Shown: in pieces, positions 34,844-44,299 of the stretch
Layout: each line of letters opens with the position of its first letter
Numbering within the stretch: the first letter of the stretch is position 1
Assembly: GCF_025917315.1 (NCBI RefSeq)
Contig: NZ_CP080627.1
Coordinates: forward strand, 2,294,001-2,358,000
Origin: Halomonas qaidamensis
GTDB lineage: Bacteria > Pseudomonadota > Gammaproteobacteria > Pseudomonadales > Halomonadaceae
DNA length: 64,000 nucleotides
Direction of reading: 5' to 3'
Translations under genes and position numbers: made by a program
The notes under the pieces: model-generated
Databases searched by the model: none
What the model was told of the DNA's origin: nothing
The model's input: the letters and a program-made list of their open reading frames with translations, nothing else

Positions 34844-36415
34844 TTAATTAGCCATGGCTTTACAGTTTTCCAGCCAGGCATTGGTGGAAACGTGCTGCTG
34901 TTGTAAGTAATCCCGCTGGTTTTTCCAGTGCGTGTGCAGATAAGGCGTGAGCTGAGTTAATTGACTATTACGGCTGATGATTTCTTCAAACACTTCAACT
35001 TGCTCTTCGAGCAGGGGTTCCCCATATAACGTAGCGGACTCGACAAGACTACTTGCGTAGTAGCGACTTAATGCTTCTAGCCTGGCATCCTGCTCTTCAA
35101 GGCGTTGTTGACGCATGCCACAACTTGCATCAGTACTACCCTCTCCACAGTTGATCTGATAATTGTTATGGAGAAAATCGAGGAAAACGCCATCATCTTC
35201 TAACTTAGTACAGAGGAAGCTTCCCAAATTAAGGCTAGCGCGCACTGCTAAATTGCGCGCCTCTTCCTGGCGCTGATTGCTCGCCCTAAGCTGGCTTTCC
35301 AAATCGCGTAGCTGCTCTTGTAAAGCGGTGTCTTCAAGCTCAGAGGCCAGATTGCTTAAACGTTGAACGGTTCCTGTGGTCTCTGCAGGGGCGCTACTGG
35401 CATCGAGATCTTCGCCTAGTTCACTCCAGCTTTCTTCGATGGCCGCAATTCGGTCTCGTGACGTTAACGCAGGCGCCACCAGCGCCAAACGAAAGCCTAC
35501 TTGTCCGCTTTGCGAGTGATTGCTGTCACGGTAATAAGGCTCTTCACCACGGAGTGCTGTGCGAATATCGCTTTGGGGGGTTAAATAACTGCCTCCACGG
35601 ACCACAAAACCACCCGCTTGGCCGTGCTGACGATCCAGTTTATTTAAGCGGAATGGCTCAAACATCATCTCTGACACATTGCCCAAGAGATCATGTAGGC
35701 CGAGTGGATTAGGTTGTAATAAACCGGCTAGTTGTAATTGCCCATTCGCCGACTGAGGCCCTGCGAACCACTCATGCGCATTCAAGCCATCTGGCATAGG
35801 GTAACGGCTGTCACGAAACGCCGCGGCGTCAACTTCTAGACCACCCCGAGCGGCGTATTCCCATTCAATTTCAGTGGGTAGGCGTAAAAAACCCAACACA
35901 TTGTCTTCTTGAGGCAGGCTATCGACACTGTGCTCACGCAACCACAGGTTATAACGATCCGCTGCGGCCGTCGCATCAAACCAACTCACCGATACCATGG
36001 GCAAACGCAAACGTGTCGAAGGTGAGGGGCACGCTTCTCCCATTAACGCTTCATATTGCAATTGGGTTGTTTCATATTTAGCGAGCAAGTAGTAGCGCGA
36101 TACCCCTTCACCTTCGCTGAAGTTGCCAGAAACATATGAGGGGCGGCGCTGCTCTACATATCCCCAACCGGTTCCGTCCTGACCAATATTAATCGGGTAA
36201 TCGTCAAGTGGACCTTTAGCGGGAATATGGACTTTTCGAAACGCCATAGCGCCATCACAAGGCATTGGAAGAATGATGTCATCATCTTGTGGCTTAGGGT
36301 TATAAAGCCTTTCATCCCACTGCGCCGATGCGCTGCCTACTTGGCATAACAAAAACACAGCCCATCCAGCACTACGCCAGCGTTGGCCAGAGCGCTTAAA
36401 AGATTTACAGTTCAC
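34844..36415 (-). CDS. Periplasmic formylglycine-enzyme-fold protein, TagR-like
   Basis: This 523-residue protein has a signal peptide (cleavage near ASA-QWDE), a SUMF1/FGE-sulfatase-fold domain (about residues 30-320) and a helical C-terminal region (about 335-523). Fold markers include RLPTEIEWEYAARGG near 165, GLHDLLGNVSEMM near 225 and FVVRGGSY near 255. The cysteines that serve catalysis in true formylglycine enzymes are absent after RGGSY, so it is probably a binding module. TagR of the T6SS threonine-phosphorylation pathway has the same fold and address. The start is a GTG at 36415, inside the end of the permease gene, with GGAG upstream. Confidence 0.78.
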   Translation of the reverse strand: MNCKSFKRSGQRWRSAGWAVFLLCQVGSASAQWDERLYNPKPQDDDIILPMPCDGAMAFRKVHIPAKGPLDDYPINIGQDGTGWGYVEQRRPSYVSGNFSEGEGVSRYYLLAKYETTQLQYEALMGEACPSPSTRLRLPMVSVSWFDATAAADRYNLWLREHSVDSLPQEDNVLGFLRLPTEIEWEYAARGGLEVDAAAFRDSRYPMPDGLNAHEWFAGPQSANGQLQLAGLLQPNPLGLHDLLGNVSEMMFEPFRLNKLDRQHGQAGGFVVRGGSYLTPQSDIRTALRGEEPYYRDSNHSQSGQVGFRLALVAPALTSRDRIAAIEESWSELGEDLDASSAPAETTGTVQRLSNLASELEDTALQEQLRDLESQLRASNQRQEEARNLAVRASLNLGSFLCTKLEDDGVFLDFLHNNYQINCGEGSTDASCGMRQQRLEEQDARLEALSRYYASSLVESATLYGEPLLEEQVEVFEEIISRNSQLTQLTPYLHTHWKNQRDYLQQQHVSTNAWLENCKAMAN

Positions 36416-37670
36416 GCAAACTCTCCGCAGGTTCGATACTAAAAGCGCGCAGCATGCCGACCACGGCCACCACAAGGGCAACCAGCAAGGCCAGAAGCAG
36501 TGCTATTACGCCGTGTAGGAAGGTGATACGACAGACAACGCTTCCCGTTGTCGAACTCATTGCCAGTGCTTGGTTGAAGACTTCACTTCCCAGCTTGTAA
36601 AGAATCAATCCAACGCCATAAGCAATTAGTGTGAGCGTACTCGCCTGCAACACGATATAACCGGCGACTGCCGGGCGATCAAACCCCAACAAACGCAGCA
36701 CCGCCAGGTCTTTACGTTTACGATCAATATTGGCTAGAAAAGCGCCGAGCATTGATGCCAAACAGCCCACCAGCGCCGTGCTGGCAATCACACCAAACAC
36801 CAGCCCTAGCACATGATTGATCGCGTTAACGTTCTCAATGTCAGCCAGGCGGCTAGAGGTGTCGATGTGCTGCGCGTTGAGCCACTGCTCTAGTTTCCCC
36901 ACCTGATCGGTGTCAGCGGCATACAACCGCGCCCGGGCAAACTGTGTTTCTTTTTCGCCACGCGCGTTTTCAGCTAATTCTTCACCTACTTCTCCACGTA
37001 CTTTGCCAGTCGTGATGCCAAAAGCATCAATGCGATAGCCATCACGGAAGTCTTCAAGTGAAATTAATAGCGGTAGCGCCACAAAGGCAGCCGGACGTGG
37101 AAAGTTCTCCGCGGGTAGAACACCTTTTACAACCACAGATTGGCGTCCGCGCTCTGCTCGGCTATTCAGGCGGCGGCTGACAAATAGGCTCAGCTGGTCG
37201 CCTACCTCAACATTCAAACGTCGTGCCGCCGACTCACTTAACACCACGTCTAAGCCTTCAAGGGGCTGAGAAAGCGATAGCGACGCTAAAAGGGGGTCTC
37301 CTTCAGCGGTAGGGATAATTTCGGCGTTATCTACAAAGTGGCGGCTATCTTGAACCAGGTCGGCCTGGGTATTAAGTGAACGCGTCATGCCAATGGCAAA
37401 GCCCACTTCAGGCTGGCTACGCAACTGCTCCAGCCATTCAGCATCATAACGGCCACTGGAAATCATTCGAATTTCTAGGTTGCGCGGGTCGTTAAGTAAC
37501 TCCGACTGTAACTGGCTGACGACGCCAAACTTAAGGCCGAATAACAGTAATAGTGGTGCAATTACTGCCACCAATGCCGCAGCAATACACATGGATACTT
37601 TGCGGTCATGCCAAAGGTCATGCATTGCTAACGATGCCAAGAGCCTGAAACGTTCAAACACGGGGTTCAA
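36405..37670 (-). CDS. FtsX/MacB-type ABC permease, TagS-like
   Basis: This 421-residue inner-membrane protein has one N-terminal membrane segment (about residues 28-50), a large periplasmic domain (about 50-280) and three C-terminal segments (about 288-315, 335-360 and 385-412). This is the topology of FtsX/LolE/MacB permeases, which use ATP to move their periplasmic domains rather than to transport small solutes. It overlaps the ATPase gene upstream by 17 bases and the TagR-like gene downstream by 11 bases. In the T6SS pathway TagS and TagT form such a complex next to PpkA. Confidence 0.83.
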   Translation of the reverse strand: MNPVFERFRLLASLAMHDLWHDRKVSMCIAAALVAVIAPLLLLFGLKFGVVSQLQSELLNDPRNLEIRMISSGRYDAEWLEQLRSQPEVGFAIGMTRSLNTQADLVQDSRHFVDNAEIIPTAEGDPLLASLSLSQPLEGLDVVLSESAARRLNVEVGDQLSLFVSRRLNSRAERGRQSVVVKGVLPAENFPRPAAFVALPLLISLEDFRDGYRIDAFGITTGKVRGEVGEELAENARGEKETQFARARLYAADTDQVGKLEQWLNAQHIDTSSRLADIENVNAINHVLGLVFGVIASTALVGCLASMLGAFLANIDRKRKDLAVLRLLGFDRPAVAGYIVLQASTLTLIAYGVGLILYKLGSEVFNQALAMSSTTGSVVCRITFLHGVIALLLALLVALVVAVVGMLRAFSIEPAESLREL

Positions 37671-38358
37671 AGACGGTCTCCCCTTTTACTATGACGGCAT
37701 CAATGCGGGGCAAACCAAATGTCCGCACAAGAGACCAGTCGTGGGAAACCACCAACGCAGAAAGCTGTAGCTCCTCCACTACCTCCATAAATAATGCAAA
37801 TAAATCATGCGCACTGTGGGGGTCTAGTGCAGCAGTAGGCTCGTCAGCAAGCAGCAGTTGTGGCTCATGCGCTAATGCCCTCACAAAGGCAACGCGCTGA
37901 CGCTCACCAATGGAAAGCATGGAAGGTCGTTTTTGCAATAAAGGCATAAGCCCAAGACGTTCTACTGCTTGCGTCGTCCTCGCACTTTCGCTGGCTAACC
38001 CCTGCAAACGGCGCGGCAAGGCAATATTGTCAGCCACGTTTAAGAAAGGCAGTAATCCACCGTTTTGTAGAACAAACCCTAGATCCCGGGCACGAAGTTT
38101 AGCCAGCTCACTTTGCTTATCTGTTCGCCAGAGCTTAGCCACATCGTGCTGTAACGTCCCCAGCTGGAAGTGCTCTAGCCTGCTGGGTGCCAATAGCAGA
38201 CCCACGGCTTCCAACAAGGTGCTCTTGCCGCAACCGCTTGGGCCAGTAATCGCCACACACTCCCCTGGTGCTAGGGATAATGTTGGCAATCGAATCTTAT
38301 GTGCTTGCGCGCCCACGCCCCGCTGAACGGTCATTCCCTGTATCGCCAACATCTCCAC
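37654..38358 (-). CDS. ABC ATPase, TagT-like (LolD/MacB class)
   Basis: This 234-residue ATPase has Walker A GPSGCGKST near residue 39, a signature loop LSIGERQRV near 145 (Ile replaces the usual Gly in position three), Walker B LLLADEPTAALD near 167 and the switch His in VVSHDW near 205. It pairs with the overlapping FtsX-type permease. No substrate-binding protein for a solute is present, so a mechanotransmission role, as for TagT or LolD, is more likely than import. It begins 28 bases after the vWA gene ends. Confidence 0.87.
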   Translation of the reverse strand: MEMLAIQGMTVQRGVGAQAHKIRLPTLSLAPGECVAITGPSGCGKSTLLEAVGLLLAPSRLEHFQLGTLQHDVAKLWRTDKQSELAKLRARDLGFVLQNGGLLPFLNVADNIALPRRLQGLASESARTTQAVERLGLMPLLQKRPSMLSIGERQRVAFVRALAHEPQLLLADEPTAALDPHSAHDLFALFMEVVEELQLSALVVSHDWSLVRTFGLPRIDAVIVKGETVFEPRV

Positions 38359-38386
38359 GTCCCCAATGGTTCACTATGCCGTATTT

Positions 38387-40387
38387 TCAAGGCATCATTT
38401 CAAGAGGAACAGGATAGACGTCATCTCGTGGATCACTGCCCTCAGCAAGTGATACCCAGCGGTCGACATCCTCGTTATAGCGCTGATAGTGGCGTAACTT
38501 AATGCTTAAATTGCGAATGAACCGCTCCTGGGATAAGCCATCCCAACTCTTCCACGTGGCTTCATCCAGGTTAAGCACTTCGCTCTGGTATGGCAGGTCT
38601 TCCAGGTACTCTCCCATCAGCCCTAATTCAGCTAACTGGGTAGCCTCGTTTTGCTGCAACTTGTTAGGATCTGCACCCATGGCAGCAGCCACCGAACGTA
38701 AACGATCAAACATGTCGGTGGGAGAAATCAGGCCCTGATTGGCAGCATCCAGAATCTGCGCAACAACATCACTGAGATCACTCAACTGCGATTTGGTCAA
38801 TAGCACACGAACATCTGTACTTGGCCGGTTTTGCTGTACGAGGTCACGGTCACTAATCCAGGCCTGGAAAACGGGCGGGGCAGTGCTTCCGGTCTGCTGA
38901 CCAAGATAGGCAAGTTGCATTGCATGACCAATAAGGCTGGCATCTTCCAGTAAACGCTGTTGACTGGGGTCAGTTTCGTCAGGATCAGGCTGTTGGGCAT
39001 TCAAGGCGCTGCCGATAGCCCCATCACCTAGGTAAGCCGCTCGTACTTGAGACGTAATTGCCTCTGCCAAGGCATCTACTTTGGCACCAAATGTTTCAAC
39101 ATCCCCTGCTTCCACCGGGTAATACAGTGATGTATTGGTTCCGGCGTAGGTCGAAAGGTTAGCGTATTGCGCTTCAGCCCTGGCATGGTCGCTGAAGCGC
39201 TCGCCACTAGAGGTTTTTAAGTGCAGCGTATAAATCGCCACTCCTGGGTTAGCCGCCTCTAAACGCACTTGGTCGGCACTCAACCCAGTAGAAGAGCGCT
39301 CATTATCGCCCTCTATAGCGCTGGCATCGGTAATCAAAACAATATAGCGAGCACCATATTGGCTCCAATCCACGTCATCAATTGCTTGCATCACCCCCGC
39401 GTAAGCATCTTCTTCGAACCCAGGCGTGGAAACCGTGGCTTCGTGCAGCTGATTCATACGCGCCATCAGGTCTTGCCTGCTGTCAATTTCCATGGGGTTA
39501 GCGTACATACGGCTGATGTATTCAAGTTCCGGCACACTTTCTACGCTGTCACGGTAAGACACCAACCCAAATTTAACCTGCTCGTTTAGGTTTTCCGCCT
39601 CGATACGATCAAGAATTTTGTTGACCGCTTCTCGGGTACGCTCAATGTACGGCCCCATCGAGATGGTCGAGTCAATCACGAATACTACGCCTGCATTGAA
39701 CTCACGCAATTGACTCGCTGGTGTGTTAGCAACAGAAGTCGTTGCATTTCCCGCAGGATCAGGGTCTTCCGCTTTACTGACAGACGCCACGTTTAAAAGC
39801 CGCGCACGGAAGCCCGCTTCTGTAAACACCTCTTCGCCTTCAAGTATCGGCAGTAGATAAAACTGCTCCTGGAGATCGACAAAGTATTCCGGCTCGCGAG
39901 CCAAAACAGAAGGCACCTCTTCCTCTCGGTTCAGAGCAGCATGTAACGGCACGACCTGACTAGAAGGTTCGAATTCGTCCAGAATGGCTTGTAACGAACT
40001 TCTATCGCGGAAGAACAGCAAGCGCTGTCGATTAGCTGGGTTAGTAAATGCCAGCGTAAGTTGCATTTTCCATTCGACGCTGCAATCAGCTGGCAGCCAA
40101 CCACGGGTGTCACCATAACTGTCTGGCCCAACTTTCAGCCATTCACGCCCATCTACCTCACTACGCTCATAAACATAAAAGCGAGTAAACGCCGGTTGCA
40201 ATTCGCCGCTGCTGCCTACTGTATCGGTTAATTCACACCCAGGAGTGGTAAGCACACGCTGATGCAGGGTTTGCTTGCCTTCCTGAAGCAGAGGGCGGGT
40301 ATCGGCCAACGCAGAGGAGGCAAGCAGTCCGATACTTGTCAGAGCCGCCGTCGAAAATGCCAATGACAATAGCGTGCTGCGTATCAT
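38387..40387 (-). CDS. Secreted SH3-like and vWA protein resembling the periplasmic part of PpkA
   Basis: This 666-residue protein has a signal peptide (cleavage near ALA-DTRP), an SH3-like domain (about residues 35-115, with EWLKVGPDSYGDTRGWLP), a linker and a vWA domain (about 225-440) with the metal site DSTISMGPYI. The rest (450-666) is helical and includes a segment ending QERFIRNLSIKLRHYQRY. The SH3-like plus vWA order and the D-x-T-I-S-M-x-PYI motif match the C-terminal half of the T6SS kinase PpkA, but the kinase domain and membrane segment are missing. It would be a free periplasmic sensor. Its start overlaps the previous gene by four bases. Confidence 0.78.
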   Translation of the reverse strand: MIRSTLLSLAFSTAALTSIGLLASSALADTRPLLQEGKQTLHQRVLTTPGCELTDTVGSSGELQPAFTRFYVYERSEVDGREWLKVGPDSYGDTRGWLPADCSVEWKMQLTLAFTNPANRQRLLFFRDRSSLQAILDEFEPSSQVVPLHAALNREEEVPSVLAREPEYFVDLQEQFYLLPILEGEEVFTEAGFRARLLNVASVSKAEDPDPAGNATTSVANTPASQLREFNAGVVFVIDSTISMGPYIERTREAVNKILDRIEAENLNEQVKFGLVSYRDSVESVPELEYISRMYANPMEIDSRQDLMARMNQLHEATVSTPGFEEDAYAGVMQAIDDVDWSQYGARYIVLITDASAIEGDNERSSTGLSADQVRLEAANPGVAIYTLHLKTSSGERFSDHARAEAQYANLSTYAGTNTSLYYPVEAGDVETFGAKVDALAEAITSQVRAAYLGDGAIGSALNAQQPDPDETDPSQQRLLEDASLIGHAMQLAYLGQQTGSTAPPVFQAWISDRDLVQQNRPSTDVRVLLTKSQLSDLSDVVAQILDAANQGLISPTDMFDRLRSVAAAMGADPNKLQQNEATQLAELGLMGEYLEDLPYQSEVLNLDEATWKSWDGLSQERFIRNLSIKLRHYQRYNEDVDRWVSLAEGSDPRDDVYPVPLEMMP

Positions 40388-41565
40388 TCGCTTAACTCCT
40401 CGATACGCGCCTGGGCTTCACTATTGTCGGGATCTATGTCGAGTACGGTTTGGTACCAATAACCAGCGGTTTCTGCATCCGCGGAAGCAAAGCAGGTGCT
40501 CTCCTGATGGTAAGCGGGGTCATACTCGCGCGCATAGGCCAATGCGATAGTGGCATCACCTGCAATAGCTCGATTGGCATATAAACGTCGCGCTACTCCA
40601 CAGTAATCAGCATTACGCGCGGCTTCGATCACTTCTAACAGGGCGCCTGCGGTCATCTCTGCCTCGGAACAACCTTGCACAAAGGTCAGCTCATCCTGCT
40701 GATCAAGGGCTTCAATGGAACAGGCTGTCGCCGGTACAGCAGAAGATGAAGCAGTATTGTTAAGAGGTTCTTCAGTACTTTCTGGTAGCTCTTCTTCAGT
40801 AACCTCTTCTTCCCTACTCGCCTCTTCAGTAACCTCTTCTTCCGTTCCCGTCTCTTCAGTAGCTTCTTCAGTGTTCTCTTCTTCGGTACCCTTTTCTTCC
40901 GTCGTTTCTTCGATAACGGGTTCAGGATCAGTGTTGTTATTGCTGAACCAGTACCAGGCACCGAATGCCACGGCAGCTAACAGTAAAAGCGCCGCTAATA
41001 TAAATAACAAAGGCCCGCGTTTGCTTGTCTTGCCGTCAACATACGTTTCCTCCACCGGTGCAGGATCAGGCCTAGTTTTTTCGGGTTCATGTTCAGACGG
41101 TGTCGTTACGACGGATTCTGGCTCAGGCTTTAGTGCTGGCTCTGGTTCTGGTGTTTTTTCCACTGTAGGTGTCTGCAAGACACTATTAACACTTGCAGAA
41201 GGCCCAGCCCCGGCAGCACTGGAAGGCATTAAATTCCGTGACAGACGTATAACGCTTTCGGCCTTGGTACCCTCGGCGTCTTGTAGTGTCAGCATGTATT
41301 GAGTAGAGCCTGGAAGCTCTAATAGAGGATCAATAATAGTGCTGCCGAGCACTACCTGCAGACGCTCTGCATCGGCTTCTTCTAGGCTTGCCACTTCAAA
41401 CGAATGTGGCTTGGTACTCCACGATTTATCCGGGTGCAGAAACTGTTTATCCTGGTTTTCTTGAATCATCAGCTGCAGTGTCGTCGTCGCCCCACTCCAC
41501 CCAGTGAGCAGAAGACGGCCTTGACCCGGCATACCTGATTCCAGCGGACGTAGATCAACTCGCAT
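40384..41565 (-). CDS. Bitopic protein with acidic linker and TPR-like C-terminus
   Basis: This 393-residue protein has a cytoplasmic N-terminal domain of about 115 residues, a Pro/Glu-rich linker, one membrane segment (about 185-210), a highly acidic Thr/Glu low-complexity stretch (about 218-270) and a C-terminal periplasmic helical domain with TPR character (ending LDIDPDNSEAQARIEELSE). The N-terminal part has beta-sandwich character but I cannot assign a family. It overlaps srfC by 11 bases and the vWA gene by four. The acidic stretch may act as a spacer across the periplasm. Confidence 0.75.
   Translation of the reverse strand: MRVDLRPLESGMPGQGRLLLTGWSGATTTLQLMIQENQDKQFLHPDKSWSTKPHSFEVASLEEADAERLQVVLGSTIIDPLLELPGSTQYMLTLQDAEGTKAESVIRLSRNLMPSSAAGAGPSASVNSVLQTPTVEKTPEPEPALKPEPESVVTTPSEHEPEKTRPDPAPVEETYVDGKTSKRGPLLFILAALLLLAAVAFGAWYWFSNNNTDPEPVIEETTEEKGTEEENTEEATEETGTEEEVTEEASREEEVTEEELPESTEEPLNNTASSSAVPATACSIEALDQQDELTFVQGCSEAEMTAGALLEVIEAARNADYCGVARRLYANRAIAGDATIALAYAREYDPAYHQESTCFASADAETAGYWYQTVLDIDPDNSEAQARIEELSE
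40770..40915 (-). repeat. Imperfect repeat coding for the Thr/Glu-rich linker
   Basis: Degenerate copies of a CTTCTTCAGTAACCTCTTC-like unit (plus-strand reading) encode repeated Glu-Glu-Val-Thr-Glu-Glu blocks. Copy-number drift would alter linker length but leave the frame open. Confidence 0.7.
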
Positions 41566-44299
41566 GGCTCACCTCCGGCTGGCAAAACGTTGTCAAGACA
41601 GCACCCAGGCGCTCGTTTTGTTCCATGGTAATTTCTCGTCCGGCGGTATGGCCTGCATTTTCCTGCGTCACAATACAAATCCCTGAAAGCCAGTCGGCTA
41701 AGTAAAGTACGGCTTGATTAACCGGTTGTGGCGCCAGGCGTGGAAGCTCCCCTGGCAAAATGGGGGCGTTCGGCAAAAACAGCTTTTCTTTCTTACCCGC
41801 CAAACTGTTAGGCCGCTGGTCAATCGGCAAATCCTGATAACCCAACCAGGCAATAAAATCACGCAGCACTAATTGGGCAGCTAACACTTGACGCTCTACC
41901 AACTGATCGCGTTTAGCACTGCTTTGGGCACGCCTAAGAAGCGCTTGATCCAAGCGTTGCTGCATCCCCATACGATTAGCTGCCGTGATCAATTCATCCG
42001 TCAGAGACTCTACAACTGCCTTTTCTAGCCCCAGCAGTTGTAGTAGCGCCTGATGCCCTGGTATTTCACGCAGATGAGCAATCCAGGCCTTAAACACCTT
42101 GCGGGCAAAACGGTGATCTGCACCTTGCAGCACCGGCTCGCTCTTAGTGTCAGGGGCGGTAGTTGCAGCATGATCATCAAAGGGAGAGCTACCCGAGAAC
42201 GGGTCATCACTCAAGTTGAAGCCACTATTGCAGTAGAGACTATCGGCCTGCATGGCCTCCTCACTATCTGCATCACCTGCAACGGCCGACACCACGTCTT
42301 CTTCGCTGTCGCTCAAATAAAGGTCGCGGACTACTTGCTGGGGAAGTTCCAGCTGGTGCTGCAATTCACCAAGCGTTGCTAGGCGTTGCCCCAGGCTTTG
42401 CCACAATAGCTTGGCGGTCTCGCGCTTTTTAGCTACTTCGCCGTTACCATCGGAGTGATGAAGAGGGGCCAAGCGTTTTTCAACTAATGAGGTGAGTGTT
42501 TCAGTCAGCTGCTTCTCGATACTGGCCAGCTTAAAATCCAGGGTGGCAATACGGCCTAGGTACTGACTGATGCGCTTAATACCACCATCGTTAAGCGCCA
42601 GCATTGCTTCCCAAGCCTCGTCAGGTTCATGCACATGCTTTTGAACGCTGGCATTCTCAACAAAGGTAGAAGCCATACGCACGAGAGGCGCAGCGCAGTC
42701 TTCATTAATGCCAAGCTCTTCGTTACCACGACTATCCAGAAAAGGAACGGGCAGCCGCGGCTTGCGCACTAGAAAGGTATTATTGAAGGGCTCACCAGGT
42801 GCCCACTGGCTCATCCAGTCATACTGACCGAAACGCTCCAGCAAGGTCATCTTAATCAGCCCTTCCCAGCCTTCTCGCAGTTGGCTTTCTGTCAGACTCA
42901 GCGCGCCACTGATACGCTTATCAAACATGGTCAGCGTCCAGATTAATCCAGGCGCCTTACCGGCACGGTCCTGACTATTCGTCCCCTGGGTCTTTTCAAT
43001 CCAGCGCGTCAGCACTGGGCCGACGGAAGTCACATCACTTTGTTTATCCGAACTCGTACACACTACCAAGCCGTTCATCTCCTGGCTGTCCGTATACCGT
43101 TCGAATAAATAAGCCACTTTACCGCGCAGAATTAATTGGGAAACTGGATTACCCCCTTGACTGCTGGCTTGACTGGCAGCTTCAGTGACACTCTTCAAAC
43201 TGAGGCGGCCGCGATAACCGGGGAAATCCAGCAGGTCAACTTTCTCAACTTGAGGGTCTTGTGTTGGTTCAATCAGCGGGAACGTTAACTCAGCGGTCAG
43301 TGCCGCTAACTGGGCTACCGATACCGCGACAGCATTACCGGACGCTTCCTGCTCTACCGGACGCACCTCCAAACTATGGTCGTCGACACTCCCTAAACGC
43401 TCGAGAATATCCACGTTCATAATGCTGTCACGTTGGCTGTAGCCATCTCCATCGGGCGTCACGAGACAAGTCAGCGGCGCATACACAGTGGGAGCATTGC
43501 CAAGGCGGCGCAGGGTGGATGCCAATTGTACATAGAGGCGAGTGAGCTCTTCTTGCTCACCCCACAGCAGGGAAAACAGATCAGCACGCTCTTCGCAGGA
43601 AAGACACGGCGCCAGTTTGAGAACCCGCGGCCAGTAGCGCGCTTCCAGCTTGCTGATCGATTTTTTGAAACTGCCAGTGAGGTAGTCCCATAGGGACACC
43701 ACGTCATCACCGCTTAACCCTGGCTTTGGAGCTGCCGCAACGTCGACGCCTTCAAACGGTTTGAGAATACGTTCGATGCGCGCTTCATCCAGCTCATAGT
43801 GCAGCTGCTCATGATCGAAATCGTTGAACCAGGCATTAGCCAGTATCTTGGCAATCTCAATTTCACTGAACAGACGCAATTCAACAGGCGTATCAGACGG
43901 CCCGCTAACGGCAGTACGGCTGAAGCGCGTTACCAAGCCGGTGGCTTCTTTACCGCCCCCAACAGGGTTTACATGCTCAATGAAATCAAGCCGCTTACCA
44001 CCGTAGTCAGTTTCCAACTTACCATTGTGTCCCGCGGCCAGTGCCGAGATCAGATAAGACTTACCCGCCTGGGAGAGCCCGAAAAAACCGATGGTCATTG
44101 GGGTGCCCGCAGCACGCCCCAGGCTTGCCGCCAGATTGCGCGCTTTGTGCAATTCTAAAATCAAATTATCCGCTTCACTATCCAGACGCGGGGCATTGCC
44201 ACGAACGTTTCCGATCCACTCGATGGCCTGGCCGGCACCGGCGTGCACAGCTTTCCAGCCTTGGCCCAGTTGGTGTTGTTTAGCCGTCAGATTGCTCAT
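41555..44299 (-). CDS. srfC: SrfC family P-loop protein
   Basis: This 914-residue cytoplasmic protein matches the SrfC virulence-factor family. It has a Walker A GLSQAGKSY at about residues 74-82, a Walker B/G3-like LLDFPGYRG near 357-365 and a TMFDKR segment near 450 that could be the base-specificity motif. This places it among large GTPase-like proteins, perhaps related to dynamins; hydrolysis is not shown for this protein. The C-terminal half is helical. It overlaps srfB by four bases. Srf proteins were named as SsrB-regulated factors of Salmonella, and their role is poorly known. Confidence 0.88.
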   Translation of the reverse strand: MSNLTAKQHQLGQGWKAVHAGAGQAIEWIGNVRGNAPRLDSEADNLILELHKARNLAASLGRAAGTPMTIGFFGLSQAGKSYLISALAAGHNGKLETDYGGKRLDFIEHVNPVGGGKEATGLVTRFSRTAVSGPSDTPVELRLFSEIEIAKILANAWFNDFDHEQLHYELDEARIERILKPFEGVDVAAAPKPGLSGDDVVSLWDYLTGSFKKSISKLEARYWPRVLKLAPCLSCEERADLFSLLWGEQEELTRLYVQLASTLRRLGNAPTVYAPLTCLVTPDGDGYSQRDSIMNVDILERLGSVDDHSLEVRPVEQEASGNAVAVSVAQLAALTAELTFPLIEPTQDPQVEKVDLLDFPGYRGRLSLKSVTEAASQASSQGGNPVSQLILRGKVAYLFERYTDSQEMNGLVVCTSSDKQSDVTSVGPVLTRWIEKTQGTNSQDRAGKAPGLIWTLTMFDKRISGALSLTESQLREGWEGLIKMTLLERFGQYDWMSQWAPGEPFNNTFLVRKPRLPVPFLDSRGNEELGINEDCAAPLVRMASTFVENASVQKHVHEPDEAWEAMLALNDGGIKRISQYLGRIATLDFKLASIEKQLTETLTSLVEKRLAPLHHSDGNGEVAKKRETAKLLWQSLGQRLATLGELQHQLELPQQVVRDLYLSDSEEDVVSAVAGDADSEEAMQADSLYCNSGFNLSDDPFSGSSPFDDHAATTAPDTKSEPVLQGADHRFARKVFKAWIAHLREIPGHQALLQLLGLEKAVVESLTDELITAANRMGMQQRLDQALLRRAQSSAKRDQLVERQVLAAQLVLRDFIAWLGYQDLPIDQRPNSLAGKKEKLFLPNAPILPGELPRLAPQPVNQAVLYLADWLSGICIVTQENAGHTAGREITMEQNERLGAVLTTFCQPEVSHAS

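Noticed and set aside
40715..41302. Long Ser/Val-rich plus-strand frame
   Set aside because: It is the antisense image of the Thr/Glu-rich linker gene; low complexity in one strand keeps the other open.
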